From: Streptomyces sp. NRRL WC-3618
Lineage (GTDB): Bacteria; Actinomycetota; Actinomycetes; Streptomycetales; Streptomycetaceae
Assembly (NCBI RefSeq): GCF_001280005.1
Contig: NZ_LGDW01000474.1
Span: forward strand, 1-38,608
Direction: 5' to 3'
Length of the DNA: 38,608 nt
Part shown: positions 7,483 to 15,239 of the stretch, piece by piece
Position numbering within the stretch: the stretch's first letter is position 1
Layout of the letters: every line of letters starts with the position of its first letter
Made by a program: the position numbers and the translations under genes
Notes under the pieces: model-generated
The model's database searches: none
Told to the model about the DNA's origin: nothing
What the model saw: the letters and a program-made list of their open reading frames with translations, nothing else

Positions 7483-8303
7483 ACGTCCTCCTCGGTGGAC
7501 TTCTCCGTGGACTTCTCCGTGAACTCCTCGGTGAAGGAGTAGACGGCCCAGGGGCCGGTGAGTTCGACCCTGAGTCCGGAGGTCGCCGCGTCCGCGTCAC
7601 TCTTGGTCCGGTCGACCAGTTCGATGAATTGCTCGGAATCGCTGCGCGGCACCAGATAGGCCGCGTTGAGTACATTCTGTCCGGTCGCACCGGAAAGCAC
7701 GGAGTTCTGTGGCGCGTGCAGTCGGAAGTTCTCGGCGTGATCGGAAAGGGTGCGGTGCAATTCGCTGGCGAAGATCTCGGCGTGCCGCCACCTGTCCTCG
7801 TTCGTCCTGACGCGCCGCCGCCGCTGCCGCAGATATTCGCGGCCGGTGAGGGAGGACGAAGCCGAGGAGGCCGACGAGGAATCCTTTTCCCCTTCGGTCT
7901 CGTCGGCCTTTTCGAGGTACACCTTCACACCCCACTCCACTCGCCCGTCGAGGCGGTCGAGAGCGCGCCGGAAGTCGTCCCCGCGTTCCTCCGTCATCGC
8001 GCGTACGCCGCTGTCGTCCCGGAAGACGGTGGCGAGCCGCAGCGGCAGCGGGGTCGTCACCGCGGTCAGCGCGTCGATCACCGACTGGTGGGCGCGGGCG
8101 GTCGCGGTCAGCCAGTCGAGGTCCTCCATCCGGCGCCGGAGCGGCTCCTCGGCGAAGTCCTCCTCCGGCACCGTACTGACGACGGCCACCAGGCCGCGAT
8201 GCGCGAGCAGTTCGGGCGAGGCGCCCGCCACCCCCGTCAGCCCGGCCCCCAGGTCCGCGTCGAAGGGGCCGCAGACGGCGTACACATACCGCAGGCCGGT
8301 CAT
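7479..8303 (-). CDS. gvpL: Gas vesicle protein GvpL (GvpF/L family)
   Basis: 274-residue GvpF/L-family protein beginning LRYVYAVCGPFDA. It contains the family blocks GLVAVVSTVPEEDF, TPLPLRLATVFRDDSGV, EWGVKVYL and, near the end, LTGPWAVYSFTEE. A Ser-rich insertion (KDSSSASSASSSLTG) sits mid-protein. The C-terminus ends in EKSTEKSTEE, encoded by a 12-bp tandem repeat. GvpF/L proteins are accessory or minor shell proteins that bind GvpA in other systems. It overlaps gvpJ and gvpS by 4 nt. Confidence 0.94.
   Translation of the reverse strand: MTGLRYVYAVCGPFDADLGAGLTGVAGASPELLAHRGLVAVVSTVPEEDFAEEPLRRRMEDLDWLTATARAHQSVIDALTAVTTPLPLRLATVFRDDSGVRAMTEERGDDFRRALDRLDGRVEWGVKVYLEKADETEGEKDSSSASSASSSLTGREYLRQRRRRVRTNEDRWRHAEIFASELHRTLSDHAENFRLHAPQNSVLSGATGQNVLNAAYLVPRSDSEQFIELVDRTKSDADAATSGLRVELTGPWAVYSFTEEFTEKSTEKSTEEDV
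7495..7530. repeat. 12-bp tandem repeat at the gvpL 3' end
   Basis: GTGGACTTCTCC occurs twice in tandem (7495-7506 and 7507-7518), followed by a degenerate third copy, GTGAACTCCTCG. It encodes the EKST tail of GvpL in frame, so copy-number change would alter tail length without a frameshift. Confidence 0.8.
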
Positions 8304-8629
8304 GAGGTCTCCCTCGGCGCCGCGCCGCGCTCCAGTTCGGCGAGACGTTCACGCAACTCGGCGTTCTCACGGGCGAGTTCGCCGCGGTGGGCACGGGAGG
8401 ACAACGCCGGGTCGTCCTCCCACCAGTCGATGCCCATCTCCTTGGCCTTGTCGACGGAGGCGACGATGAGCCGCAGCTTGATCGTGAGCAGTTCGATGTC
8501 GAGCAGGTTGATCCGGATGTCACCCGCGATCACCACGCCCTTGTCCAGCACGCGTTCGAGGATGTCGGCGAGGTTGGAGCCGCCGTCCTGGCTGAAGGGC
8601 TGGGGCAACCGGCTCGCCGGCGAGGTCAT
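8300..8629 (-). CDS. gvpJ: Gas vesicle protein GvpJ (GvpA family)
   Basis: 109-residue protein of the GvpA/J family. Core: SNLADILERVLDKGVVIAGDIRINLLDIELLTIKLRLIVASVDKAKEMGIDWWEDDP, followed by a coiled-coil-prone Glu/Arg tail (RGELARENAELRERLAELERG). The WW(E/T)DDP segment after the core is typical of GvpJ rather than the main shell protein. GvpJ is a minor shell component thought to act in nucleation or shaping. The ATG at 8629 overlaps the gvpZ stop by 4 nt; a longer open frame upstream is out-of-frame read-through of gvpZ. Confidence 0.94.
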   Translation of the reverse strand: MTSPASRLPQPFSQDGGSNLADILERVLDKGVVIAGDIRINLLDIELLTIKLRLIVASVDKAKEMGIDWWEDDPALSSRAHRGELARENAELRERLAELERGAAPRETS

Positions 8630-9774
8630 CGACGGCTCCCGGCCCGGACCTCGGACTCGGTTTCGTCTTCGACGTCCTCGGGCTCGGGCTCGTACGCGGC
8701 TTCGTCCTCGTCCTCTTCGTAGACGGCCTCGCCGTCGTCCTCGTCCTCGTACTCGGGCTCGTCGCGCTGCTCGTCGTCCGCCTCCTCGAAGTCGCCCTCC
8801 GGCTCGGCCGCTTCGGCGTCCTCGTACTCCGCCTCCGCCTCCTCTTCGCCCTCTTCTGCTCCCTCGTCCTCGGCCTCCGCCCGCGCGTCGTCCTCTTCTC
8901 CCGCGACGGCGTCCTCGTGACTGCGGACCACCTCGCCGTCGCGGATCTCGCCGCGCCAGCCGTCGTCCGTCTCGCCCTTGAGGGTGATGAAGCGGGCGAA
9001 GTGCTTGAGGTCGAGCCGGATGCGGCGGCCCTGGGCGCGCCAGATGTTGCCGGTCTTCTCGAACAGGCCCTTGGGGTAGTACTCGACGACCAGCAGGACC
9101 CGGGTGAGGTTCGGGGCGAGTTCGTGGAAGGTGACGACACCCTTCGTCGTGCCCTTCGCGCCCTCCGACGACCAGGAGATCCGCTCGTCGGGCACCTGCT
9201 CGGTGGTGTGGGCCTTCCAACTCCGGTTGGACCAGAAGACCTTGAGCTGCCAGTCGGAGGTCGTGTCGTCGGCGCGGCCCGCGTCCTTCACGCCCTTCGC
9301 GAAGGTGCTGAAGTCCTGGTACTGCGTCCACTGGTCGTAGGCGGTGCGCAGCGGGACGCCGACGTCGATGAACTCGATGACGACCGTCGGCTTCTTCCCC
9401 GCCCCACCCTTGCGCTTGCCTTTGCCCTTGCCGCCGGTCAGGTTCTTGAAGGCGCCGACCACGCTGTCCTTGGCGCGTGAGGCGCCGACTTCCACGGCGG
9501 AGCGCAGGGGCCCCTTGCCGTCGGCGAGTTTACGGCCGCCGTCGAGGGCCATTCTGGCGAAGCCGGGGCTGTTGCCGGCCGCGATGTCGTTGAGTTTGAC
9601 GGTCGTCTCACCGAGCCGCTGGCCGACACCCGTCAACAGGCGCTGCGCCTGGGCGGCCAGGTACTCCTGGACCTCCGCCTTCAGCCGGTCGGCCGCCTCG
9701 CTCTGGGCGACACCGGTGAGCGGGTTCCCCTTCCCGGATCCGGCGGACTTCACGGACCTGAGCGTGTCGGTCAT
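8626..9774 (-). CDS. gvpZ: Gas vesicle cluster protein GvpZ (SRPBCC domain with acidic tail)
   Basis: 382-residue protein found in actinomycete gas-vesicle clusters; role unknown. Residues 1-112 are helical. Residues 114-128 are a Gly/Lys patch (GGKGKGKRKGGAGKK). Residues 129-275 form an SRPBCC/polyketide-cyclase-like domain (IEFIDVGVPLRTAYDQWTQYQDFSTF, WSSEGAKGTTKGVVTFHEL, RIRLDLKHFARFI). From about 286 to 380 the tail is almost all Glu, Asp, Ala and Tyr. The acidic tail contrasts with the basic tail of the adjacent GvpY. It overlaps gvpY and gvpJ by 4 nt. Confidence 0.9.
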   Translation of the reverse strand: MTDTLRSVKSAGSGKGNPLTGVAQSEAADRLKAEVQEYLAAQAQRLLTGVGQRLGETTVKLNDIAAGNSPGFARMALDGGRKLADGKGPLRSAVEVGASRAKDSVVGAFKNLTGGKGKGKRKGGAGKKPTVVIEFIDVGVPLRTAYDQWTQYQDFSTFAKGVKDAGRADDTTSDWQLKVFWSNRSWKAHTTEQVPDERISWSSEGAKGTTKGVVTFHELAPNLTRVLLVVEYYPKGLFEKTGNIWRAQGRRIRLDLKHFARFITLKGETDDGWRGEIRDGEVVRSHEDAVAGEEDDARAEAEDEGAEEGEEEAEAEYEDAEAAEPEGDFEEADDEQRDEPEYEDEDDGEAVYEEDEDEAAYEPEPEDVEDETESEVRAGSRR

Positions 9775-10427
9775 CGTTCACCGCCTCCCTTGGGCGCTCG
9801 CACCCGGGTGCCGCGACCGGCTGCCGTCTTCCTGGCGGTCGCCTTCCGCGCGGCGGGACGACCGGACGCCGTCGCCTTCCGGGGCTCCGCCTTCTTCGCG
9901 GCGGCCGTCCTCTTCGCCGCCGTCTTCTTCGCCGCCGTCTTCTTCGCCGCCGTCTTCTTCACCGGCGCCTTCTTCGCCGGCCTCCGGCTCCTCCCGCCCT
10001 GCTCGGCGGGCGCTTCCTCGTCGGACTCCTCGTCGTAGGCGTCCTCGTCGTAGGCGTCTTCGGCGTCGGCCTCCTCGGCGTCGCGCCCCCGGCCCCTCGG
10101 GTCCGGGACGACACCCGCCAGCTGGTCCCGGACTTCTGCCGTACGCCCGTGCAGACGGTCGGCGAGTGCCTCGACCTGCCGCTCGACCAGCGCGCCCGAC
10201 GCCGCCTTGCCGACGCCCCGCAGGTCCACGCGCAGTTGGTCGGCGATCTCCTTGAACTGCGGGTTGTCACGCAGTTGCGTGGACACCACTTCCGCCAGTG
10301 CTCGCGGGCTCAGCTGCATCCGTTTGCCGGCCACCAGGGTTCCGACGGCGAACGCCAGTTTCAGTTTCTTCGTACGTCCAAGGACGTATCCGGCCCCTAC
10401 CGCGAGGCCCAGTCCCACTCGGTTCAT
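9771..10427 (-). CDS. gvpY: Gas vesicle cluster protein GvpY with histone-like KTAAK tail
   Basis: 218-residue protein of the actinomycete cluster; function unknown. The N-terminus (1-35) is mildly hydrophobic (VGLGLAVGAGYVLG, LAFAVGTLVAG). Residues 40-110 are helical. An acidic block, DAEEADAEDAYDEDAYDEESDEE, covers about 116-138. The rest is a Lys/Ala-rich tail with repeated KKTAA units, like histone H1 or HU C-termini. A 15-bp perfect DNA repeat encodes the tail. The tail could bind DNA, polyphosphate or the acidic tail of GvpZ. It overlaps gvpG and gvpZ by 4 nt. Confidence 0.9.
   Translation of the reverse strand: MNRVGLGLAVGAGYVLGRTKKLKLAFAVGTLVAGKRMQLSPRALAEVVSTQLRDNPQFKEIADQLRVDLRGVGKAASGALVERQVEALADRLHGRTAEVRDQLAGVVPDPRGRGRDAEEADAEDAYDEDAYDEESDEEAPAEQGGRSRRPAKKAPVKKTAAKKTAAKKTAAKRTAAAKKAEPRKATASGRPAARKATARKTAAGRGTRVRAPKGGGER
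9916..9960. repeat. Three perfect 15-bp tandem repeats in gvpY
   Basis: GCCGCCGTCTTCTTC is repeated exactly three times (9916-9930, 9931-9945, 9946-9960), with a degenerate copy just before it. On the coding strand each unit encodes KKTAA. The unit is a multiple of 3, so slippage would change tail length in frame. Confidence 0.9.
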
Positions 10428-10690
10428 CCTCGTGCCGTCCCGTTGTCGGTGCCCGCGCCGGTGCGCAGGCCGGTCTCCAGCCGGTCGAGGAGTTCGTCCT
10501 CACGACGGTCGAACTCCTCGTCGTCGATCTCACCGGCCTCCAACTGCTTTTCCAGCTGGGCGAGTTCGGCGCGCACGGTGGCCGGGTCGTAGTACAGCCG
10601 TTCCGCTTCGTGCAGCACCTGCCCGATCACCCAGGCGCTGCCGCGCACCGGTGCGAACGGCAGCAGCAGCACCTCCGAGATCAGTCCCAT
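10424..10690 (-). CDS. gvpG: Gas vesicle protein GvpG
   Basis: 88-residue GvpG protein: [71 protein letters not shown]. The hydrophobic N-terminus followed by a charged helical hairpin is characteristic. GvpG is an accessory assembly protein in characterised clusters. It overlaps the gvpF 3' end by 10 nt and gvpY by 4 nt. Confidence 0.95.
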   Translation of the reverse strand: MGLISEVLLLPFAPVRGSAWVIGQVLHEAERLYYDPATVRAELAQLEKQLEAGEIDDEEFDRREDELLDRLETGLRTGAGTDNGTARG

Positions 10691-11523
10691 GCGCGGCTCT
10701 GCTCCGCCCCCGCCCCGACGCCACCCATCGGGGTTTCCGCGGGTTCGGCCGGGCCGGGCTCGACGAAGCTGTACGGGGGCAGCGGCCCGTGGACCCGCAC
10801 GTCGAGGTACGGGCGCGCCTTGCGGAGCTGCTCGGTCGCGGTGAGGAACACCTCCGCCGAGTCGCGGGCCACCAGGAACGACACGTTGGCCAGCCAGCCG
10901 GTCGACTCGACGCCCGTGCTCACCGCCACCGCCGACGGCTCCAGCGCCTGCCGCACCTCGACGGCGTCCTCGGCCTCCCGGGCCTTCACCGCGGCGACAA
11001 CCATCTCACCGAGGCGCACCTTGTCCTCGTAACTCCCGCTGCCTGCCTGCCTGTTGGCCTCGGTGTACGCCCGGATCTCCGGGTTCTCCGCCAGCACGCG
11101 GTGCAGGACGGCCTCTTCCTCGTGGCTCGCCTTGACGTTGTACTCGACGTTGCCTTCGAGGGCTTCGAGGCGTTCCCGGTAGTGGTCGGCGCGCTCGGCC
11201 AGTACGGAGGCGACGGCGTCGTCGTCCGGTGCCACGCTGCCGAACCGCATGGGCAGCACACAGCCGGCTCCGCCCGCCTCCTCCAGTACGTGCTGGTGGG
11301 CGAGCAGGTCCTTGCGCTTGGGGCGGAGTTTCTCGGGTGCGTCGCTGACGATCGCCGCCAGCGCGCCCGCCGTCAGGACGCGCACCGAACGCGGCGGGTC
11401 GCCGACGCCCCGCAACTCCTCGGCGAAGGAGGCGAGCGCGGGATGGTCGGCGGCGGTGATGCCGTAGACGTACGTACCGATGCTCGTGCCGTTGCCGGAC
11501 TCCGTACCGCTGCTGGTGGTCAC
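10681..11523 (-). CDS. gvpF: Gas vesicle protein GvpF (GvpF/L family)
   Basis: 280-residue GvpF/L-family protein with a short Ser/Thr/Gly-rich N-terminus, then [93 protein letters not shown], and [15 protein letters not shown] near the end. It is the better conserved of the two F/L paralogues here. In studied systems GvpF binds GvpA and is needed early in assembly. It overlaps the gvpA stop by 4 nt and gvpG by 10 nt. Confidence 0.95.
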   Translation of the reverse strand: MTTSSGTESGNGTSIGTYVYGITAADHPALASFAEELRGVGDPPRSVRVLTAGALAAIVSDAPEKLRPKRKDLLAHQHVLEEAGGAGCVLPMRFGSVAPDDDAVASVLAERADHYRERLEALEGNVEYNVKASHEEEAVLHRVLAENPEIRAYTEANRQAGSGSYEDKVRLGEMVVAAVKAREAEDAVEVRQALEPSAVAVSTGVESTGWLANVSFLVARDSAEVFLTATEQLRKARPYLDVRVHGPLPPYSFVEPGPAEPAETPMGGVGAGAEQSRAWD

Positions 11524-11948
11524 TCCTGCTCCTCCTTCCGGCGTGCGGCCGCGGTCTTGCGGGTGCGCTGCTGCCTGGGCTCGGCCTGCACCTCGTCACG
11601 GGACTGGTGGAAGGCGTCGGAGATGGTCTCGGCGGCGCCGGACAGCGCCCCCTTGGACTTGCCCCGCGCACCGGACTCGGTGATCTCACCGACCAGGTCG
11701 GGCAGTCCGGGACTGTGCTTGCGCCCGGACTCCAGGTCGAGCCGGTTGCACGCCTCGGCGAACCGGAGGTAGGTGTCGACGCTGGCGACGACGACCCGGA
11801 CATCGATCTTCAGGATCTCGATACCGACGAGGGAGACCCGCACGAACGCGTCGATGACCAGCCCCCTGTCAAGGACGAGTTCGAGTACGTCGTAGAGGCC
11901 GCTGGAGCCGCCTCCCCCACTGCTCTGCTGTGCCGGGACAACGGTCAT
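11520..11948 (-). CDS. gvpA: Gas vesicle major shell protein GvpA
   Basis: 142-residue GvpA. Core: [59 protein letters not shown], the amphipathic unit that packs into the vesicle wall. Unlike the roughly 70-residue cyanobacterial or haloarchaeal GvpA, it has a C-terminal extension of about 60 residues rich in Lys, Arg, Glu and Gln, as in other streptomycetes. Start: ATG at 11948 (MTVVPAQQ) is chosen because AAGGAGG lies 11 nt before it, but only 2 nt before the alternative in-frame ATG at 11957. The 91-nt gap upstream is the only sizeable spacer within the cluster and may hold a separate translation or promoter signal. Confidence 0.93.
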   Translation of the reverse strand: MTVVPAQQSSGGGGSSGLYDVLELVLDRGLVIDAFVRVSLVGIEILKIDVRVVVASVDTYLRFAEACNRLDLESGRKHSPGLPDLVGEITESGARGKSKGALSGAAETISDAFHQSRDEVQAEPRQQRTRKTAAARRKEEQE

Positions 11949-11965
11949 ACCGTCCATCCCCTCCT

Positions 11966-12027
11966 TGTCTGTTGATGTCTGTTGCCGCGCACGGTGTGTT
12001 CACGGATGCGGCGAGGTGTTCACGGAT
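11966..12027. repeat. Short direct repeats in the gvpO-gvpA spacer
   Basis: TGTCTGTTG occurs at 11966-11974 and 11976-11984 (period 10). GTGTTCACGGAT occurs at 11996-12007 and 12016-12027 (period 20). Both pairs lie in the only real gap within the gas-vesicle cluster, just upstream of gvpA. The spacing is near one and two helical turns, as for regulator half-sites, but no known operator was recognised. Confidence 0.6.
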
Positions 12028-12039
12028 ACCGGGCCGGAT

Positions 12040-12345
12040 TCACCGGCCGCCGGACCTGCCCCCGTCGGCACGCCCTCGCTCGTAGCGGCGAACCCGCCGG
12101 TAGCCGGTGAGTTCGCCCTGTTCGTCGAGTTCCACCCGGTAGCTCGCGAGCAGGCTCATGGTGTCGGGGACCCTGGTGAGTTCCAGGACCTCGATGTCCA
12201 GCGCCCAGCCGGTTTCCGTCCGTTCGAGGGACGACACGGTCTCGGCGGTCATGCCGGTGAGCTCCGCGAGCTGCTCACGCGCCGTGCGCATGATCTCCAT
12301 GGACGACTTGGGTTTGTTCGATGATGTGTTCGATGAATGAGTCAT
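12040..12345 (-). CDS. gvpO: Gas vesicle protein GvpO
   Basis: 101-residue GvpO: Ser/Asn-rich N-terminus, then AREQLAELTGMTAETVSSLERTETGWALDIEVLELTRVPDTMSLLASYRVELDEQGELTGYRRVRRYERG. GvpO is found in haloarchaea and actinomycetes and is thought to regulate or assist vesicle formation. It heads the cluster as usual in Streptomyces. The ATG at 12345 has GGGAG 5 nt upstream; the earlier in-frame ATG at 12420 lies within the repeat array and is rejected. A hairpin and degenerate repeats occupy the DNA immediately upstream. Confidence 0.93.
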   Translation of the reverse strand: MTHSSNTSSNKPKSSMEIMRTAREQLAELTGMTAETVSSLERTETGWALDIEVLELTRVPDTMSLLASYRVELDEQGELTGYRRVRRYERGRADGGRSGGR

Positions 12346-12357
12346 GAGTCTCCCTGA

Positions 12358-12376
12358 ACTCCGGGTGGCCCGGAGT
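12358..12376. promoter_or_regulatory. 19-bp perfect dyad just upstream of gvpO
   Basis: ACTCCGGG, TGG, CCCGGAGT is an 8-bp perfect stem with a 3-nt loop. It ends 12 nt before the gvpO start codon and close to its ribosome site. As RNA it could act as a terminator for the ligD operon or gate gvpO translation; as DNA it could be an operator. Confidence 0.6.
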
Positions 12377-12380
12377 CGGT

Positions 12381-12454
12381 TGCTCAAACCCCCCGCGTCC
12401 TCAAACCCTCGCGTGCTCAACCCCCGCGTGTTCAGACCCCCGCCTATTCAGACC
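12381..12454. repeat. Five degenerate 15-17-bp tandem repeats upstream of gvpO
   Basis: Units on the plus strand: TGCTCAAACCCCCCGCG, TCCTCAAACCCTCGCG, TGCTCAACCCCCGCG, TGTTCAGACCCCCGCC, then a partial TATTCAGACC. They run through the intergenic region and cover the last codons of the LigD-polymerase gene. No promoter boxes stand out. They could be regulator sites or a slippage-generated array. Confidence 0.7.
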
Positions 12455-13371
12455 AGCGAGTCCAGCCGTCGCCGCGCCGGCCCCAACGCCCGTCCGCGCG
12501 ACGGCACATCGCCCCACGGATCGCCGCGCGCCTGCTCGACCGCGTCGGCGATCGTCCAGCGTCGGGCGGTCAGTTCCGGATCGTCCAACTGGTCCCAGCC
12601 GATCGGGACGGCCACGGGCGCCCCGGGCGTCGCCCGGACCGAGAACGGCACGACCGCCGTCTGCGCGTACGCGTTGCGCTGCACGTCGAGGTAGAGCCTC
12701 TCGCCGCGCTCCTTCTTGCGGGCGGCGGTGGTCAGCCGGTCGGGGTGCGCGGCGGCCAGTACCTCGGCGACGCCCCTGGCGAACTCCCGTACCTCGTCGA
12801 AGCCTTGGTGCCCGCTCAGCGGTACGACGATGTGCAGCCCGCGCGAGCCGGTGGTCATCGGCGCGGACGGCAGCCGCAGCGTGTCGAGCAACTCCCGCAG
12901 ATACAGGGCCGCTTCGCGCACCGGCGCGAAGTCGTCCACCGCCGGGTCGAGGTCGAAGACCAGCCGGTCCGGGTACTCGACGCGGCCGACGCGCGAGAGC
13001 CACCGGTGCAGGGTCACCGAGGCCTGGTCGGCGAGGTGGACCAGGGTCGCCGTGTCGTCGCAGACCGGGTGGACGACCGTACCGCCCTCCTTGGGCACCT
13101 CGACCCGGTGGACCCATTCCGGGGAGCTGTCGGAGACGTTCTTCTGTATGAAGCGGGGGCCGTCGGTCCCGTCCGGTCGGCGCTCCAGCATCAGCGGGCG
13201 CCCGCGCAGATGGGGAAGCATGAACGGGGCGACGGACCGGTAGTAGTCGACCAGATCGGCCTTCGTGTACTCCTTGACGCCGTCACCGCCCGGGAACAGC
13301 ACCTTGGCGGGGCGGTGGACCTCGACGGTCCGCCGCCCGGCCCGCACGTGCCGTACCGTGCCGTCGCTCAC
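12448..13371 (-). CDS. ligD: LigD-type DNA polymerase/primase domain protein (NHEJ PolDom)
   Basis: 307-residue stand-alone polymerase domain of the LigD family, an archaeo-eukaryotic primase-type enzyme that fills ends during non-homologous end joining. Markers: VLFPGGDGVKEYTKADLVDYY, RPLMLERRPDGTDGPRFIQKN, the catalytic pair Asp140/Asp142 in LVFDLDP, TTGSRGLHIVVPLSG, and LYLDVQRNAYAQT. No ligase or 3'-phosphoesterase domain is attached and no ku gene is in the window. The GTG start at 13371 overlaps the transketolase stop (GTGA). It is the last gene of the ndh-tkt-ligD operon and reads towards gvpO 102 nt further on. Confidence 0.93.
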   Translation of the reverse strand: MSDGTVRHVRAGRRTVEVHRPAKVLFPGGDGVKEYTKADLVDYYRSVAPFMLPHLRGRPLMLERRPDGTDGPRFIQKNVSDSSPEWVHRVEVPKEGGTVVHPVCDDTATLVHLADQASVTLHRWLSRVGRVEYPDRLVFDLDPAVDDFAPVREAALYLRELLDTLRLPSAPMTTGSRGLHIVVPLSGHQGFDEVREFARGVAEVLAAAHPDRLTTAARKKERGERLYLDVQRNAYAQTAVVPFSVRATPGAPVAVPIGWDQLDDPELTARRWTIADAVEQARGDPWGDVPSRGRALGPARRRLDSLV

Positions 13372-15239
13372 GGCACGATCGCCTCCTCCACGAGCAGCCG
13401 GCCGGCCGCCATGATCGCCTCGGCGTCGATGCCCGCCGCGTGCAGCTGCTCGTCGGGACTCGCCGAGCCGGGCATCGTACGGACGGCGAGGCGGGCCAGC
13501 CGGGGCAGCGGCCGGCCGTCGAGGAAGGCGTCGAGGACCGCGTCCCCGATGCCGCCCTCCTCCCGGTGGTCCTCGACGGTGAGCAGCGCGCCGGTCTCCT
13601 CGGCGGCCCGGCGCAGGGTGGGCCGGTCGACGGGCTTGACGGAGTACAGGTCGATCACCCGGACCGGGATGCCCTGGGCGCCGAGCGCGTCGGCGGCGGC
13701 CAGTGCCTCGTGGACGGTCACGCCCGCCGCGACCACCGTCAGCCGGTCCTCGCGCCCGGCGGAGCGCAGGACCTTGCTGCCGCCGACCGGGAACTCCTCG
13801 TCGGGCCCGTACAGCACCGGTGTCCCGCCGCGCGAGGTGCGCAGATACCCGATGCCGTCGAGACCCGCCATCGTGGCGACGAGCCGCGCGGTCTGGTGGG
13901 CGTCGCACGGATACAGCACCGTCGAGCCGTACAGCCCGCGGAACATCGCCAGGTCCTCCAGCCCCATCTGGGAGGGCCCGTCCGGCCCGATCGCGACACC
14001 CGCGTGCGAGCCGACGAGGTTGACGCTCACTCCGCTGACCGCCGCCATCCGCAGGAAGTCATGGGCGCGGGTCAGGAAGGCCGCGAACGTCGACGCGTAC
14101 GGTATCCAGCCGCGCGTCGCCAACCCCACCGCTGCGGCGGCCAGTTGCTGTTCGGCGATGTAGCACTCGAAGAAGCGGTCGGGGTGTTCCTTGGCGAACG
14201 CCTCGGCGCGCGTCGAGTCGCTGACCTCGCCGTCGAGGGCCACGACATCGCCCCGGGCGCTGCCGAGCGCGGCGAGGGCCTTCCCGTAGGCGTCCCTCGT
14301 GGGGACCTCTTCTCCCTTGTCCCAGTGGGGCAGTTCGAGGTGTCCGGTCCGTACGGCGTGCAGCGCGCGGGCGGCACGCGGTTCGGGTGCGCGGACCCGG
14401 AGGTCGCGGGGACCGCCGAGTTCGGCGATCGCCTCGTCGGGGTCCGGCAGCGGCTTGCCGTGCAGCCCCTCGCGGTCCTCGACGGACGCGACGCCCTTGC
14501 CCTTGAGGGTGCGGGCGAGGATCACGACGGGCTGCCCGGTGGTGGACTCGGCCTCGCCGTAGGCACGGTCGACGGCATCGACATCGTGCCCGTCGATCTC
14601 GACGGTGTGCCAGCCGAAGGCCTTGAACCGGCGCGCGTAGGCGTCGAGATCGTGCCCGTGCCGGGTCGGCCCGCGCTGCCCCAGCCGGTTGACGTCGACG
14701 ATGGCGACCAGGTTGTCGAGATGCTCGTACGAGGCGTGCTCGGCGGCCTCCCACACCGACCCCTCGGCCAGCTCGCTGTCCCCGCACAGCACCCAGACCC
14801 GGTACCCGGTGCGGTCGAGCCGTTTGCCGGCGAGTGCGATCCCGACGCCGACGGGCAGCCCCTGGCCGAGCGACCCGGTGGCCGTCTCGACCCACGGCAG
14901 CCGCCGGGGTGTCGGATGCCCTTCGAGCCTGCTGCCGAGCGTGCGGTAGGTGAGCAGCTCGGCGTCGTCGATGGCGCCGACCGCCTTGTAGGCGGCGTAG
15001 AGCAGCGGCGAGGCATGCCCTTTGGAGAGGACGAAGCGGTCGTTGCCGGGGTGGGTCGGACGGTCGAAGTCGTAGCGGAGGTGGCGGCCCAGGAGTACGG
15101 CCATCAGGTCGGCGGCGGACATGGACGAGGTCGGATGCCCGGAGCCGGCGGTGGCCGAGGCCCGGACGCTGTCGACGCGCAACTGCTGTCCCAGTTCGGC
15201 GAGTTCAGCGGAGCTGTACAGGGGTTCGGCGGTTTTCAC
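13368..15239 (-). CDS. tkt: Transketolase (single-chain)
   Basis: 623-residue thiamine-diphosphate enzyme that moves two-carbon units between sugar phosphates. TPP-binding and catalytic marks: SGHPTSSMSAADL, KGHASPLLYAA, GDSELAEGSVWEAAEHA with IVDVNRLGQ, ARTLKGKG, then the pyrimidine domain (EVSDSTRAEAF, FFECYIAEQQLAAAAVGLA) and the C-terminal domain (LTVEDHREEGGIGDAV). It is slightly shorter than the housekeeping enzyme (about 660-700), and the operon with ndh-2 and a LigD polymerase domain suggests a paralogue with a specialised role. The start overlaps the ndh stop by 4 nt. Confidence 0.92.
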   Translation of the reverse strand: MKTAEPLYSSAELAELGQQLRVDSVRASATAGSGHPTSSMSAADLMAVLLGRHLRYDFDRPTHPGNDRFVLSKGHASPLLYAAYKAVGAIDDAELLTYRTLGSRLEGHPTPRRLPWVETATGSLGQGLPVGVGIALAGKRLDRTGYRVWVLCGDSELAEGSVWEAAEHASYEHLDNLVAIVDVNRLGQRGPTRHGHDLDAYARRFKAFGWHTVEIDGHDVDAVDRAYGEAESTTGQPVVILARTLKGKGVASVEDREGLHGKPLPDPDEAIAELGGPRDLRVRAPEPRAARALHAVRTGHLELPHWDKGEEVPTRDAYGKALAALGSARGDVVALDGEVSDSTRAEAFAKEHPDRFFECYIAEQQLAAAAVGLATRGWIPYASTFAAFLTRAHDFLRMAAVSGVSVNLVGSHAGVAIGPDGPSQMGLEDLAMFRGLYGSTVLYPCDAHQTARLVATMAGLDGIGYLRTSRGGTPVLYGPDEEFPVGGSKVLRSAGREDRLTVVAAGVTVHEALAAADALGAQGIPVRVIDLYSVKPVDRPTLRRAAEETGALLTVEDHREEGGIGDAVLDAFLDGRPLPRLARLAVRTMPGSASPDEQLHAAGIDAEAIMAAGRLLVEEAIVP

